A program made the translations under genes and the position numbers. The notes beneath the pieces were generated by a model, which saw nothing but the letters and a program-made list of their open reading frames with translations, ran no database searches and was not told where the DNA came from. This document shows, one piece after another, positions 16,901 through 27,100 of a stretch of 64,000 bases of DNA (position 1 is the stretch's first letter; every line of letters begins with the position of its first letter). Source of the DNA: JAICYJ01 sp035695105 (lineage in GTDB: Bacteria; Actinomycetota; Thermoleophilia; Gaiellales; JAICJC01); NCBI GenBank assembly GCA_035695105.1, contig DASSEV010000048.1, positions 1 to 64,000 on the forward strand. Reading direction: 5' to 3'.

Positions 16901-19900
16901 CCCCTGACGGGCAACCCGGCCGTGATCACCGCGCAGGGCGAGACGCTCGTGCAGTTCCGTGCCGTCGACGGCGCCGGCTTCAGCTCCTCGTGGGCACCCA
17001 CGGTGCTGGATTCGGGCGACACCGTGCGCATCGACCGCACGCTGCCGACCGCCCCGGTGGTGACGGGCGGCTCGCTGTCGTGGCAGAACGTCGCCTCGGT
17101 GACCGTCTCCGCGGCCGGTTCGGCGGACACGGGCGGCTCGGGGCTGACCGGCTACGAGCAGCGCACCTCGACCGACGGCGGAGCGACCTGGACGGCTCCC
17201 GCCGTGGGCTCCTCGTACACCACCTCGGCGGAGGGCGAGACGCTGGTCGAGATCCGCAGCGTCGACGGGGCGGGCAACACGTCGGCGTGGACGCCGTCCT
17301 CGCTGTCGGCCGCAGCCACGATCCGCATCGACCGGACAGCTCCCACCGCTCCCATGGTGTCCGGCGGATCGCTCTCATGGCAGAGCGCCCCGTCCCTGGC
17401 CGTCACCGCGTCCGGCGCGACCGACTCCCCGGGCAGCGGTGTCGCCTCCTACCAGTACCGCACGTCCACCGACGGCGGAATCACGTGGGGGGCTCCGGCA
17501 ACCGGCAACCCGGCGCTGATCACCGCGCAGGGCGAGACCGTCGTCCAGTTCCGCGCGGTCGACGCCGCCGGGTTCGCGTCCTCCTGGGCACCCGCGGTGC
17601 CGGGCGCCGGCAGCACGGTGCGCATCGATCGCACGGCGCCGGCCGCTCCGGCGGTGTCGGGGGGCTCGACCACCTGGCAGAACGTCGCCTACGTGACCGT
17701 CAGCGCGAGCGGGAGCACCGACACCGGCGGCTCCGGCTTCGCCGGGATCGAGCAGCGAACCTCCCTCGACAACGGCCTGACCTGGTCTGCGCCGAGCCCA
17801 GGCTCGAGCCTCACCGTCGGCGCGGAGGGCCAGACGCTCGTGCAGTTCCGGACGACCGACAATGCCGGGAACACCTCGGTCTGGACGCCGGCGAGCTCGG
17901 GCGCAGCGAACACCATCCGGATCGACCGGACGGTGCCGACCGACCCCACCTCGTTCGCGGGCGGCTCGCTGACGTGGCAGACGGCCGCGTCGGTCGCCGT
18001 CACGGCGTCGGGCGCGACCGACTCCCCGGGCAGCGGGATCGCGAGCTACCAGTACCGGACGTCCACCGACGGCGGCACCACCTGGGGCGCGGTGCAGTCG
18101 GGCGCCACGGCGACGATCTCGGCGCAGGGCGAGACCATCGTCCAGTTCCGTGCGACGGACTCCGCGGGATACACCTCCAACTGGGCGCCGGGCGCACCGA
18201 CGCCGGCCACGACGGTGCGCCTCGACCGCACCGCGCCGACCGCGCCGACGCTGAACGGCGGATCGCTGTCCTGGCAGAACGTGGCGTCGGTCGACGTGTC
18301 GGCGAGCGGGTCAACGGACGCGAACTCCGGCTTCGCCGGATACCAGTACCGCACCTCCGTGAACGGCGGCGCCAGCTGGACGGCTGCGGCGTCCGGCGGC
18401 GTCGCCACCGTCAGCGCCGAGGGCACCACGGTCGTCCAGTTCCGCAGCGTCGACGTCGCTGGCAACGTCTCCGCGTGGACGCCGGCGACGCCGACCGCCG
18501 TCAGCACGGTCAAGATCGACCGGACACCGCCCACGGATCCGACCAGCGTCACGGGCGGATCGCTGACCTGGAAGACCACCGCCTCGACGGTCGTTACGGC
18601 CTCCGGGGCAACCGATATCCCGGGCAGCGGCATCGGCTCGTACCAGTACCGGACGTCCACCGACGGCGGCACAACGTGGAGCGCTCCCGCGACCGGCGGC
18701 TCGGCCGCGATCACGGCGCAGGGCGAGACGCTGCTGCAGTTCCGCGCTGTCGACGCCAGCGGCACGCCGTCGAACTGGGTGCCCGTCGCCCCCACGGCCG
18801 GCTCCACCGTGCGGCAGGACCGCACCGTGCCGACTGCGCCCGCCGTCACCGGCGGCTCCAGCTCGTGGCAGAGCGCCCCCTCGGTGACGATCACCGGCGG
18901 CGGCTCCACGGATTCGGGAGGCTCGGGGCTCGATCACTACGAGCTCCGGACGTCGACGACCAACGGCTCATCCTGGTCGGCGGGCGCGGTCGGCACGGGC
19001 ACCACCGTGACCGCAGAGGGTACGACGCTCGTGCAGGTGCGGTCCGTCGACCTGGCGGGCAACGCCTCGGCATGGACGCCCGGCACCGCGGGTGCGGCAA
19101 ACACGGCCAAGCTCGACCGCACGCCGCCGGCGGCGCCCACCACCCTGGCGGGCGGATCGCTGACGTGGTCGAGCGCGGCATCGATCACCGTCACCGCCTC
19201 GGGCGCCACCGACACCTCCGGCAGCGGCGTCTCCGGGTACGAGTACGAGACCTCCACCGACGGCGGTACGACGTGGGGCTCACCGGAGGCCGGAACCTCG
19301 GTCGCGACCACCGCGCAGGGCGAGACCGTCCTGCGGTTCCGGTCCGTCGACAACGCCGGCAACCGGTCGGTCTGGTACCCGGCCACCGGCACCGTCGCCG
19401 GCGGCACCGTGCGGCTCGACCGCACCGTCCCCACCGCGCCGTCCGTGTCCGGCGGCTCGCTGACCTGGCTCAACCAGCCGTCCGAGACGGTCACGGCCAC
19501 GGGGTCGACCGACGCGGGCGGTTCGGGTCTCGGCACCTACCAGTACCGCACGTCCACCAACGGCGGCGCCACCTGGGGCTCCGCAGCCTCTGGCTCATCC
19601 CTCACCGTCACCGCCGAGGGCGAGACGCTGGTGCAGTTCCGCAGCACCGACGGCGCGGGCAACACGTCAGCCTGGTCACCGGCATCGCCGGGAGCGACGA
19701 ACACGGTCCGGCTCGACCGGCTGCCACCGCTGGCGCCCTCGGTCGCCGGCGGGTCGAGCAGCTGGCAGAGCGCCGGCTCGGTGAACGTCACCGCCTCGGG
19801 TGGATCGGACGCGGGCACCGGCGTCGCCTCCTACGAGTACCGCACCTCCATGGACAACGGCGTCACGTGGTCGGCGGCGAGCCCGGGCGCGACGGCGGTG

Positions 19901-22900
19901 ATCAGCGCCGAGGGCGTCACGCTCGTCCAGTTCCGCGCGGTCGACGGCATGGGCTTCGTGTCGTCGTGGGCGCCCGCCACGGCCACGGCGGCCAGCACGG
20001 TCAAGCTCGACCACACCGCTCCCTCGTCGCCGGCCGTCGCCGGCGGGAGCGCCTCCTGGCAGTCCGTCGCCTCGGTCGCCGTCACGGCCTCGGGGTCGAC
20101 CGACAGCGGCGGCTCCGGGCTCGGCCCCTACCAGTACCGGACGTCGGCCGACGGCGGCGTGACGTGGTCTGCGATCGGTACCGGCTCGAGCACCACCGTC
20201 AGCGCCGAGGGCACGACCATCGTCCAGTTCCGGAGCACCGACACCTCGGGCAACACCTCCGCGTGGTCGCCCGCCTCGGCCGGCGCCGCCAACGCGGTCA
20301 AGCTCGACCGCACGGGCCCGACCGCTCCGTCGGTCACCGGCGGCTCGCTCGCCTGGCAGAGCCTGCCGTCCGTGACGGTGACGCCGTCCGGCTCCACCGA
20401 CGCGGGCGCCGGCGTCACGGGCTACCAGGTGCGCACGTCGACGAACGGCGGGGTCAACTGGTCGGCAGCGTCGGCCGCCTCCTCGCTGACGGTGTCCGCG
20501 GAGGGCGAGACGCTGGTCGAGTTCCGCGCCGTCGACGCCCTCGGCAACGCCGGTGGGTGGGGCCCTGCCTCCAACGGCGCCGGCAACACCGTCCGCATCG
20601 ACCGCACGGCGCCGACGGCGCCGGGAGCGGCCGGCGGCTCCCTGTCCTGGCTCTCCCAGCCGTCGACGACCGTCAACGGCAGCGGCGCCACGGATGTCGG
20701 GGGATCCGGCGTGGCCGCCTACAGCTACCGGACATCGACGGACGGGGGCGCGACGTGGAGCCCGCCGGTGAGCGGCAGCTCCGTCACTGTCACGGCGGAA
20801 GGCGAGACGCTCGTGCAGTTCCAGGCGATCGACCAGGCCGGCAACAGCTCGCCGTGGGCGCCCGCCGCCCTCAATCCGGGCGGCACCGTGCGCCTCGACC
20901 GGACGGTGCCGAGCGCGCCGGCCGTCACCGGCGGATCCCTGTCGTGGCAGTCCGCGGGATCGGTGGCCGTCTCGGCCGCCGGGTCGACCGACAGCGGCGG
21001 ATCCGGGCTGGCCGGATACGAGTACCGCCTCTCTGTCGACAACGGGGTGAACTGGACGGCCCCGGTGGCTGCGAATCCCGCCGCCGCCACGGGCGAGGGC
21101 GTCACCATCGTGCAGTACCGCAGCATCGACGGAGCGGGCAACGTGTCCGCGTGGTCACCGACCGTGCCCGACGCTGGAAGCACCGTGATGCTCGACCGCA
21201 CGGGCCCCTCGGTGCCGTCCGTGTCCGGCGGTTCGCTGGCCTGGCAAAGCGTGCCGTCGGTCACCGTCGCGGCGTCTGGATCCTCCGACGCGGCCGTCGG
21301 ACTGGCCGGGTACGAGGCGCGCACCTCCACGGACGGCGGGGTGAGCTGGACGCTCCCCTCGGCCGGCTCCTCCGTCACCGTCACCGCCGAGGGCCAGACG
21401 CTGGTGCAGTTCCGAAGCGTCGACTCGCTCGGCAACGTCTCGGCGTGGGGCCCGTCGGCGGCGACGCCCGGCGCCACCGTGCGAATCGACCGCACCGGCC
21501 CCACGGCGCCCACCCTGTCGGGCGGCTCGCTGGCATGGCAGAACGGTGCCTCGGTTGCTGTGACCGGTGCCGGCGGCACGGATGCGCTGGCCGGTGTCGC
21601 GTCCTACGAGTACCGGACGTCGACGGACCGGGGCGCGACGTGGAGCGCCTCGCAGCCCGGCGGCAGCGTCGCCGTCACGGCGGAGGGCGAGACCCTGGTA
21701 CAGATGCGCACGATTGACGGCGCGGGCAACACCTCGGCGTGGGCGCCCGGCATCCCGGTGGCCGGCAGCACCGTGCGGCTCGACCGCGCGGCGCCGACGG
21801 CTCCGACGGTGTCCGGAGGGTCGCTGGCATGGCAGAGCGTGCCGTCGGTCACGGTCAGCGCGGCCGGCAGCACGGACTCGGGCTCCGGCATCGCCGGGTA
21901 CGAGCACCGCACGTCGACCGACGGCGGGACGACCTGGCTCGCGCCGGTGGGCGGAGCGGCCGTCACCGTCACCGCGGACGGCGAGACGCTCGTCCAGTTC
22001 CGCTCGGTCGACTCCTCGGGCAACCGCTCGGCATGGGCGCCGGCGACGCCGAACGCCGGATCCACCGTCCGCCTCGACGACACCCCACCGACGGCGCCGG
22101 CCGTGAGCGGTGGCTCGCTCGCCTGGCAGAGCGTGCCGTCGGTCACCGTCTCCGCAGCAGGGTCGGTCGATGCGCTCACCGGACTGTCCGGCTACGAGTA
22201 CCGCGAGTCGACCGATGCGGGCGCGACGTGGTCGGCGTCTACCCCCGGATCCTCGGTAACGGTGTCGACCGAGGGCCAGACGCTGGTGCAGTTCCGCTCG
22301 GTGGACGCGCTCGGCAACGCGTCGGCATGGTCGCCGGCAAGCCCCGGCGCGGGAAGCACCGTGCGCATCGACCGCACGGCTCCGGGCTCGCCGACGGTGA
22401 CCGGCGGCTCGCTCGCCTGGCAGAACACGGCGTCGGTCCAGATCGCCGCCTCCGGCTCCAGCGACGGCCTGGCCGGCGTGACCGGCTACCAGTACCGCAC
22501 AAGCACGGACGGAGGCAGCTCGTGGTCACAGCCGGTCGCGGGTGCCCTCGACGCGATCGCCGCCGAGGGTGAGACCCTCGTCCAGTTCCGCAGCGTCGAT
22601 GCTGCCGGCAACACGTCCGCTTGGGCACCGGCGTCACCGGCGAGCGCCGGCACGGCGCGCATCGACCGCACCGCTCCGACGGCTCCCGCGGTGGCCGGCG
22701 GCTCGCTCGGGTGGTCGAACGCCGCGTCGGTGACAGTCACGGCCTCCGGCTCGACCGACAATCCGGGTTCCGGCGTGGCGTCGTACGCCTTCCGCACCTC
22801 GACGGACGGTGGCAGCACGTGGTCGTCGCCGTCCGCGGGCAGCAGCGTGACCGTGACCGCGGCCGGCCAGACGCTCGTCCAGTTCCGGGCCACGGACGTC

Positions 22901-24145
22901 AGCGGATTGAGCAGCGCGTGGGCGCCGGCGTCCGCCACCGCGGGCAGCACGGTGCGGATCGACCGCACGTCGCCGGTCGTGCCGGTCGTCTCGGGCGGCT
23001 CGCTGGCTTGGCAGAACACGGCGTCCGTCACGATCTCGGCCGCAGGAGCCAGCGACGCGCTGTCGGGGCTCGCCCGCTACGAGTACCGCACGTCGACCGA
23101 CGGCGGCGCCACCTGGTCGGCGCCGGCGGCCGGGTCGGCGAGCGTCGTCACCGCCGAGGGCCAGACGCTGACGCAGTTCCGAAGCGTCGACAATGCCGGC
23201 AACACGTCGGCCTGGAACCCCGGGACGGGCGGCTCGACCAACACCGTGCGGATCGATCGCACGGCCCCCACCGCTCCGTCGGTCAGCGGTGGCTCCGGCT
23301 GGACGAACGCGGCGTCGGTGACGGTGACCGGGTCGGGAGCGACCGACTCGCCCGGCAGCGGCGTCGCGTCCTACCAGTACCGCACGTCCCCGGACAACGG
23401 CGCCACCTGGTCGGCGGCGGTCACCGGCACCACCGTCTCGATCACCGCGGCCGGCACCACGCTCGTGCAGTTCCGCTCGGTGGACACCTCGGGGCTGCGG
23501 TCGCCGTGGGCGCCGGCCGCGCCGACGATGGGGAGCACGGTGTCGATCGACCGCACGGCACCAACGGCGCCGGCCGTCACCGGCGGGTCGCTGGCATGGC
23601 AGGACGTGGCCCAGGTCACCGTCACCGCCTCCGGCGGGAGCGATGCCGGCGGGTCGGCGCTCGCCACGCCGCAGGTGCGAACCTCCACCAACGGGGGCGG
23701 CTCGTGGTCGGCTCCCGCCACCGCGGGAAGCATCGACGTCACCGCGGAGGGCCAGACCCTGGTCGAGTTCCGCAACGTCGACGGGGCCGGCAATGCGTCG
23801 GCGTGGACGCCGTCCGCGACCGTGGCGGGCGCGACGGTGCGGATCGACCGCACCGCTCCGACCGCTCCGGCCGTCACCGGCGGCTCGCTCACGTGCACAT
23901 CCGGGACGCGCACGCTGACGGCGTCCGGCGCGACGGACGCCGGCGGATCTGGCGTCGCGCACTACGAGTACCGCATCTCCACCGACGGCGGGTCGACCTA
24001 CGGAGCGGCGCAGCCCGGTGCGAGCGTACAGCTGAGCGCTCCGGGGACGTACGTCGTGCAGTTCCGGGCCGTCGACGGGGTCGGCCTGGCCGGCGCCTGG
24101 GGTCCCGGTGCACCGGGCGCGGCGAACACGGCCTGCGTCACCTGA
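13997..24145 (+). CDS. giant secreted tandem-repeat protein (about 33 Ig/OmpL47-like modules)
   Basis: A 3382-residue protein. A Sec-type signal peptide (hydrophobic LALRALVALAAACLAAG, Ala-X-Ala site near residue 42) is followed by a unique domain of about 90 residues and then about 33 modules of about 98 residues. Each module has the pattern TAPTxPxVxGGSLxWQ, then YEYRTSTDGGxTWSxP, then AEGETLVQFRSVDAAGNTSAWxP, then STVRIDR. This matches bacterial Ig-like/OmpL47-type beta-sandwich repeats and would form a very long extracellular rod. Cysteines of the mature chain appear only in the first domain and in the last module. No sortase motif, membrane anchor or enzymatic domain is visible. ATG 13997 and ATG 14024 are both possible starts; neither has a good Shine-Dalgarno. 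Adhesion or a surface or secreted fibre role is inferred only. Confidence 0.85.
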   Translation: MCKPRRSKRMLTNNFRTPLALRALVALAAACLAAGAPGAASAMPVGSSAIGSITIALTRHPQPVSGTPRAEFGWRTTGIVGETRCKLDGAAYTYCRGNPGIYGGLADGRHTFTVRVRNGYRVTAKATFTWLVDTTAPTVPDVSGGSAAWRNAASAAVAATGSTDALSGMAGYQWRVSTDGSAWSAPAAGATATVRAQGVSYVQFRSVDRAGNTSAWSPAGHPVESMVRLDRTPPTAPTVIGGSPSWQDAASVTIDGAASTDARSGVDHYEYRESVDGGPWSSPQQGTADTVTREGQTVVQFRAVDAAGNAGAWTPATPGAENTVRLDRSGPSDPIVTGGSSGWRSAASVTVSASGSVDTGFGVDRYEYRTSVDGGTTWSSPLTGTSVTVSAEGQTFVQFRALDTAGNPSDWAPDAGDAAGIVRLDRTAPVDPTVGITPAGWQSAPSIEVFAGGATDALSGVDHYQFRSSADGGTTWTAPVDGATGWVSQEGATIVQFRAVDAAGNLSAWAPATAGPANTVNIDHTAPAPPSVVGGSAGWQTGASIAVSAIGGSDALSGLDHDEYRTSTDGGDTWSAPSPGTLVNVTAEGETLVQFRTVDAAGNPSTWVPSSGTAGTVRLDRTAPGDPAVAGGSLAWQSAASVTVSATGGPDTGSGVAGYSYRTSTDGGVSWSTPAAGGAAVISAEGETLVQFQAVDAAGNTSGWAPAAPTAGSTVRIDRTAPTAPVVGGGSLAWQSVGSAQVSADGGTDSLSGVDHYDYRVSTDGGASWGAPAPGSADVVTAEGQTVLQFRTVDAAGNTSGWAPAVPNAGSTVRIDRTPPPAPSATGGSLAWQNTAQVTVSAAGAADPLSGVAAYEYRTSTDGGGTWSLAAAGSFVSATNEGETLVQFRATDTAGNVSAWGPSAGSAGGTARIDRTAPSAPTVSGGSLSWQSTASVTVTASGATDSPGSGIASYQYRTSTDGGVTWGPPLTGNPAVITAQGETLVQFRAVDGAGFSSSWAPTVLDSGDTVRIDRTLPTAPVVTGGSLSWQNVASVTVSAAGSADTGGSGLTGYEQRTSTDGGATWTAPAVGSSYTTSAEGETLVEIRSVDGAGNTSAWTPSSLSAAATIRIDRTAPTAPMVSGGSLSWQSAPSLAVTASGATDSPGSGVASYQYRTSTDGGITWGAPATGNPALITAQGETVVQFRAVDAAGFASSWAPAVPGAGSTVRIDRTAPAAPAVSGGSTTWQNVAYVTVSASGSTDTGGSGFAGIEQRTSLDNGLTWSAPSPGSSLTVGAEGQTLVQFRTTDNAGNTSVWTPASSGAANTIRIDRTVPTDPTSFAGGSLTWQTAASVAVTASGATDSPGSGIASYQYRTSTDGGTTWGAVQSGATATISAQGETIVQFRATDSAGYTSNWAPGAPTPATTVRLDRTAPTAPTLNGGSLSWQNVASVDVSASGSTDANSGFAGYQYRTSVNGGASWTAAASGGVATVSAEGTTVVQFRSVDVAGNVSAWTPATPTAVSTVKIDRTPPTDPTSVTGGSLTWKTTASTVVTASGATDIPGSGIGSYQYRTSTDGGTTWSAPATGGSAAITAQGETLLQFRAVDASGTPSNWVPVAPTAGSTVRQDRTVPTAPAVTGGSSSWQSAPSVTITGGGSTDSGGSGLDHYELRTSTTNGSSWSAGAVGTGTTVTAEGTTLVQVRSVDLAGNASAWTPGTAGAANTAKLDRTPPAAPTTLAGGSLTWSSAASITVTASGATDTSGSGVSGYEYETSTDGGTTWGSPEAGTSVATTAQGETVLRFRSVDNAGNRSVWYPATGTVAGGTVRLDRTVPTAPSVSGGSLTWLNQPSETVTATGSTDAGGSGLGTYQYRTSTNGGATWGSAASGSSLTVTAEGETLVQFRSTDGAGNTSAWSPASPGATNTVRLDRLPPLAPSVAGGSSSWQSAGSVNVTASGGSDAGTGVASYEYRTSMDNGVTWSAASPGATAVISAEGVTLVQFRAVDGMGFVSSWAPATATAASTVKLDHTAPSSPAVAGGSASWQSVASVAVTASGSTDSGGSGLGPYQYRTSADGGVTWSAIGTGSSTTVSAEGTTIVQFRSTDTSGNTSAWSPASAGAANAVKLDRTGPTAPSVTGGSLAWQSLPSVTVTPSGSTDAGAGVTGYQVRTSTNGGVNWSAASAASSLTVSAEGETLVEFRAVDALGNAGGWGPASNGAGNTVRIDRTAPTAPGAAGGSLSWLSQPSTTVNGSGATDVGGSGVAAYSYRTSTDGGATWSPPVSGSSVTVTAEGETLVQFQAIDQAGNSSPWAPAALNPGGTVRLDRTVPSAPAVTGGSLSWQSAGSVAVSAAGSTDSGGSGLAGYEYRLSVDNGVNWTAPVAANPAAATGEGVTIVQYRSIDGAGNVSAWSPTVPDAGSTVMLDRTGPSVPSVSGGSLAWQSVPSVTVAASGSSDAAVGLAGYEARTSTDGGVSWTLPSAGSSVTVTAEGQTLVQFRSVDSLGNVSAWGPSAATPGATVRIDRTGPTAPTLSGGSLAWQNGASVAVTGAGGTDALAGVASYEYRTSTDRGATWSASQPGGSVAVTAEGETLVQMRTIDGAGNTSAWAPGIPVAGSTVRLDRAAPTAPTVSGGSLAWQSVPSVTVSAAGSTDSGSGIAGYEHRTSTDGGTTWLAPVGGAAVTVTADGETLVQFRSVDSSGNRSAWAPATPNAGSTVRLDDTPPTAPAVSGGSLAWQSVPSVTVSAAGSVDALTGLSGYEYRESTDAGATWSASTPGSSVTVSTEGQTLVQFRSVDALGNASAWSPASPGAGSTVRIDRTAPGSPTVTGGSLAWQNTASVQIAASGSSDGLAGVTGYQYRTSTDGGSSWSQPVAGALDAIAAEGETLVQFRSVDAAGNTSAWAPASPASAGTARIDRTAPTAPAVAGGSLGWSNAASVTVTASGSTDNPGSGVASYAFRTSTDGGSTWSSPSAGSSVTVTAAGQTLVQFRATDVSGLSSAWAPASATAGSTVRIDRTSPVVPVVSGGSLAWQNTASVTISAAGASDALSGLARYEYRTSTDGGATWSAPAAGSASVVTAEGQTLTQFRSVDNAGNTSAWNPGTGGSTNTVRIDRTAPTAPSVSGGSGWTNAASVTVTGSGATDSPGSGVASYQYRTSPDNGATWSAAVTGTTVSITAAGTTLVQFRSVDTSGLRSPWAPAAPTMGSTVSIDRTAPTAPAVTGGSLAWQDVAQVTVTASGGSDAGGSALATPQVRTSTNGGGSWSAPATAGSIDVTAEGQTLVEFRNVDGAGNASAWTPSATVAGATVRIDRTAPTAPAVTGGSLTCTSGTRTLTASGATDAGGSGVAHYEYRISTDGGSTYGAAQPGASVQLSAPGTYVVQFRAVDGVGLAGAWGPGAPGAANTACVT
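14390..24130 (+). repeat. tandem array of about 33 coding repeats, about 294 bp each
   Basis: The DNA encoding the modules is an in-frame tandem array of units near 294 bp, recognisable by recurring GGCGGATCGCTG/TGGCAG and GACGGCGGC...ACGTGG blocks. Units are diverged rather than identical. Modules 9 to 16 (about 16741-19130) alternate between two subtypes. Confidence 0.85.
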
Positions 24146-24152
24146 GCTCGCC

Positions 24153-27100
24153 TCAGCCGGCGCGTCCGCGCGCAACGCAGCGGCCGAGCGCCGGCTCCGC
24201 CCCGAACAGCTCGTAGACGCGGCGGGCCTCCTCCGCCCGGCCCGCCAGCTCCAGGCAGCGTGCGTGCTCGAACCGGCAGCCGAGCCGGTCGAACCCGGTG
24301 AGTGCGCGCTCGAGGGCCAGCTCGTCCCCGGCGATGCCGCGCGCCCGGTCGACCTGGGCGACCAGGCGCGGAAGGCCCTCGATGCCCTCCATGCCGTCGA
24401 GCAGCTGCAGCGTGGCGTCGAGGTCGTCCCAGCGGCCGAGCGCGGCCTGCCCCTCGGCGGTGATGGCGAGCGCCCAGTGCCGGGCGATGTGCACGCGCTC
24501 GACCCGCTCGATGGCGAGCTCCGGCTCGCACGCGCCGAGCAGGGCATGCCCGACGATGAGATCGAACTGCGGCGGCACGCGGCCGACGCGCTGCTCCATC
24601 ACGTCCGCCCGCTCCCTGTCGCCGCGGAGCAGGTGGATCGCCGTTGCAACGGCCGCCACCAGCGCGGGGACGTTCACGTACCGGGTGCGCTGCCCGCGAC
24701 GGAACACCTCGAGGAAGCGCTCGTGCGCCGCCATGGCGTCGTCCCAGCGGTCCCAGTAGTAGTACGCCTCGATGCGGGTGCGGGCGGGCCACGCCACCCA
24801 GCGCTGGTCGCCACCGGCCACCAGCTCATCCGCGAGGTTTGCCGCCGCCACCGCGCCCGCGTAGTCGCCGAGCAGGGTGCGCGTGCGGGCGGTTGCGGCA
24901 CAGATGTCCATCTGCTCCTCGCGCGACGAGATGCGGTCGATCAGCGACATCCGCCGCTCGTCGGCCTCAGCGGCCTCGCCGTAGCGGCGCAGCGCGTTCA
25001 GCAGGGCCGACCGAGCGTCGAGCGCGGCCGACACGACCAGCGGCTTCTCCAGCTCCTCGGCGATCTCGAGCGCCTCGTCCGCCAGCGCGAGCGCGTCCCG
25101 CTGCGGGTCGAGCCGGGTCTCGAAGCGCCAGATCAGGAGCGCGCGGGCGACCAGCAGCCGCGCCCGCAGGATGCGCGCGCCCGCCGCCGCGGCGTTGCGC
25201 AGCCCGTCGTCGATCTCCGCCTCGATCGCCTCCCTGGTCGGCGCCTCCCGCAGCTGCAGGCCGCCCCACCGCGTCGGCAGGTCGACCCACTTCCAGGACA
25301 GCCGGGCCATCTCGACGCCCTCCAGCCCGGCGCGGTGCGCGGCCTCGAGGGCTGTGCCGTACGCATCCAGCGCCTCGTCGAGGTTCTCGGCCATCCACTG
25401 GGCGTCGCCCACCGCCTCCGCCGCGAGCGCCCGCTCGCGGTCGTCCTGCGCGAGCGACTGCGCCAGGCCGGCCTGGCGCAGCGCGAGGCCGTGCGCGTAC
25501 ACCTCCCGGGCGTCGGCGGCGGCGCGCAGCAGCATGCGCACCGCGTCCTCGCGCGCCGCCTGCGTTCCCAGCGCCACGGCAGAGGCGTAGTGCCCGGCGA
25601 TCGCCTGTGAGTCGGCGTCGCGCTTGCCCTCGAGCCAGCGTGCCAGCTCGAGGTGGATGCGAGCGCGCTCGCTGCGCGGCATGGTCTCGTAGGCGACATC
25701 GCGGATGAGCACGTGCTTGAACCCCCAGCCGGAGCCGAGCGGCACCAGCAGGTCGCGGCGCGAGAGGTTTGCCACCAGCCGCTTGCCGCCCTCCGGCGTG
25801 ACCACCCCGAGCTCCTCCTCGCCGAACGTCCGCCCGATCACGGCGACGTGCTGGATGAACCGCTTCTCCTCCAGCGGCAAGAGGTCGAGGCGGGCGGCGA
25901 TCACGCCCTGCACGGTGGGCGGCATGGAACGCCCGCCCTCGGCCGCCATCGCCAGCATCTCCTCGAGGAAGAACGGGTTGCCGCCGGCCAGCTCGACGAC
26001 GCGTCGGGCGTCGTCCCGCCCGGCGGGCAGCCCCTCGGCCAGGCGGCGCATCTCCTCGTCGTCGATCGCGTCGAGCGACACGACGGTGGCGTTCCGCAGA
26101 CCGGATCCCCAGTCCTCGCGAGCGCGCAGGAGGTCGTCGCGGGCGAGGCAGAGCAGCACCAGCGGGACGCGCGCATCGCCGGTGGCCATCGACTCGACCA
26201 GGTCGAGCAGCGCCGGCTCGGCCCAGTGCACGTCCTCGAGCACGACCAGGGTGGGGCGGCGCCCGGCCAGCGCGATCAGCACGCGGCGCCACGCGTCGCG
26301 GCCGCGCCCGAGGCCCTCGAGGTCGTCGTCCTGCGGGTGGCCGCGGCCGTCGCCCAGGCCGGCGGTGCGCAGCACGTCGGCGATCTCTCCCTCCGCGTCC
26401 TCGCCGAGCAGCGCACGCAGGTGCCCCTCGGCCATCCGCCGGGCATCGTCCCGGGACGTGTCTGCGGGGACGTCCGCGGCGCGGAGCAGCACCTCGGACA
26501 GGGGCGCGTAGGGCCCCCGCTCGCCGTAGGGCAGGCACCGGCCCAGCCAGACCACGGGCGGCTCGGGATGGTGCTGCAGCTCGATCACGACCTCCTCTGC
26601 GAGCCGCGTCTTGCCGATGCCCGCCTCGCCGATCACGGTCACGAGGTGCGGTCGCCGGTGCTCGACCGCCCGCGCGACCAGCGACGCGATCAGCTCCAGC
26701 TCTCCACGGCGGCCGACGAACGGGCCGCGGGCACGGCGCATCCGGTAGGCGGTGGCCGGGGCCACGCGCTCGACCGCGTACGCCAGCACGGGCCCGGTGC
26801 GCCCCTTCACGACCAGCGAGCGAGGCTGCGTGGTGCGGACGATCGCCTCGAGCGCCCGGAACGTCGGCTCCCCGATCAGCACCTCGCCCGGCTCAGCGGC
26901 CTGCTGCAGCCGTGCCGCCAGGTTCACGACCTCGCCGGTGACGAGGAAGTCGCGGCCGGGGCTGGTGCCGGTGACGACGACTCCCGTGTAGATCCCGACG
27001 CGAAGCACGATCTCGACGTCGTGGCGCCGGCCCACGGAGGCGGCCCGCGAGACCATCGTCAGCGCGGCCCGCACCGCTCGCTCGGGGTCGTCCTCGTGCG

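Noticed and set aside
14390..24130. Tandem repeats as a CRISPR array or satellite DNA
   Set aside because: Repeat units are about 294 bp, in one uninterrupted reading frame with conserved protein motifs, and lack short identical repeats with spacers.
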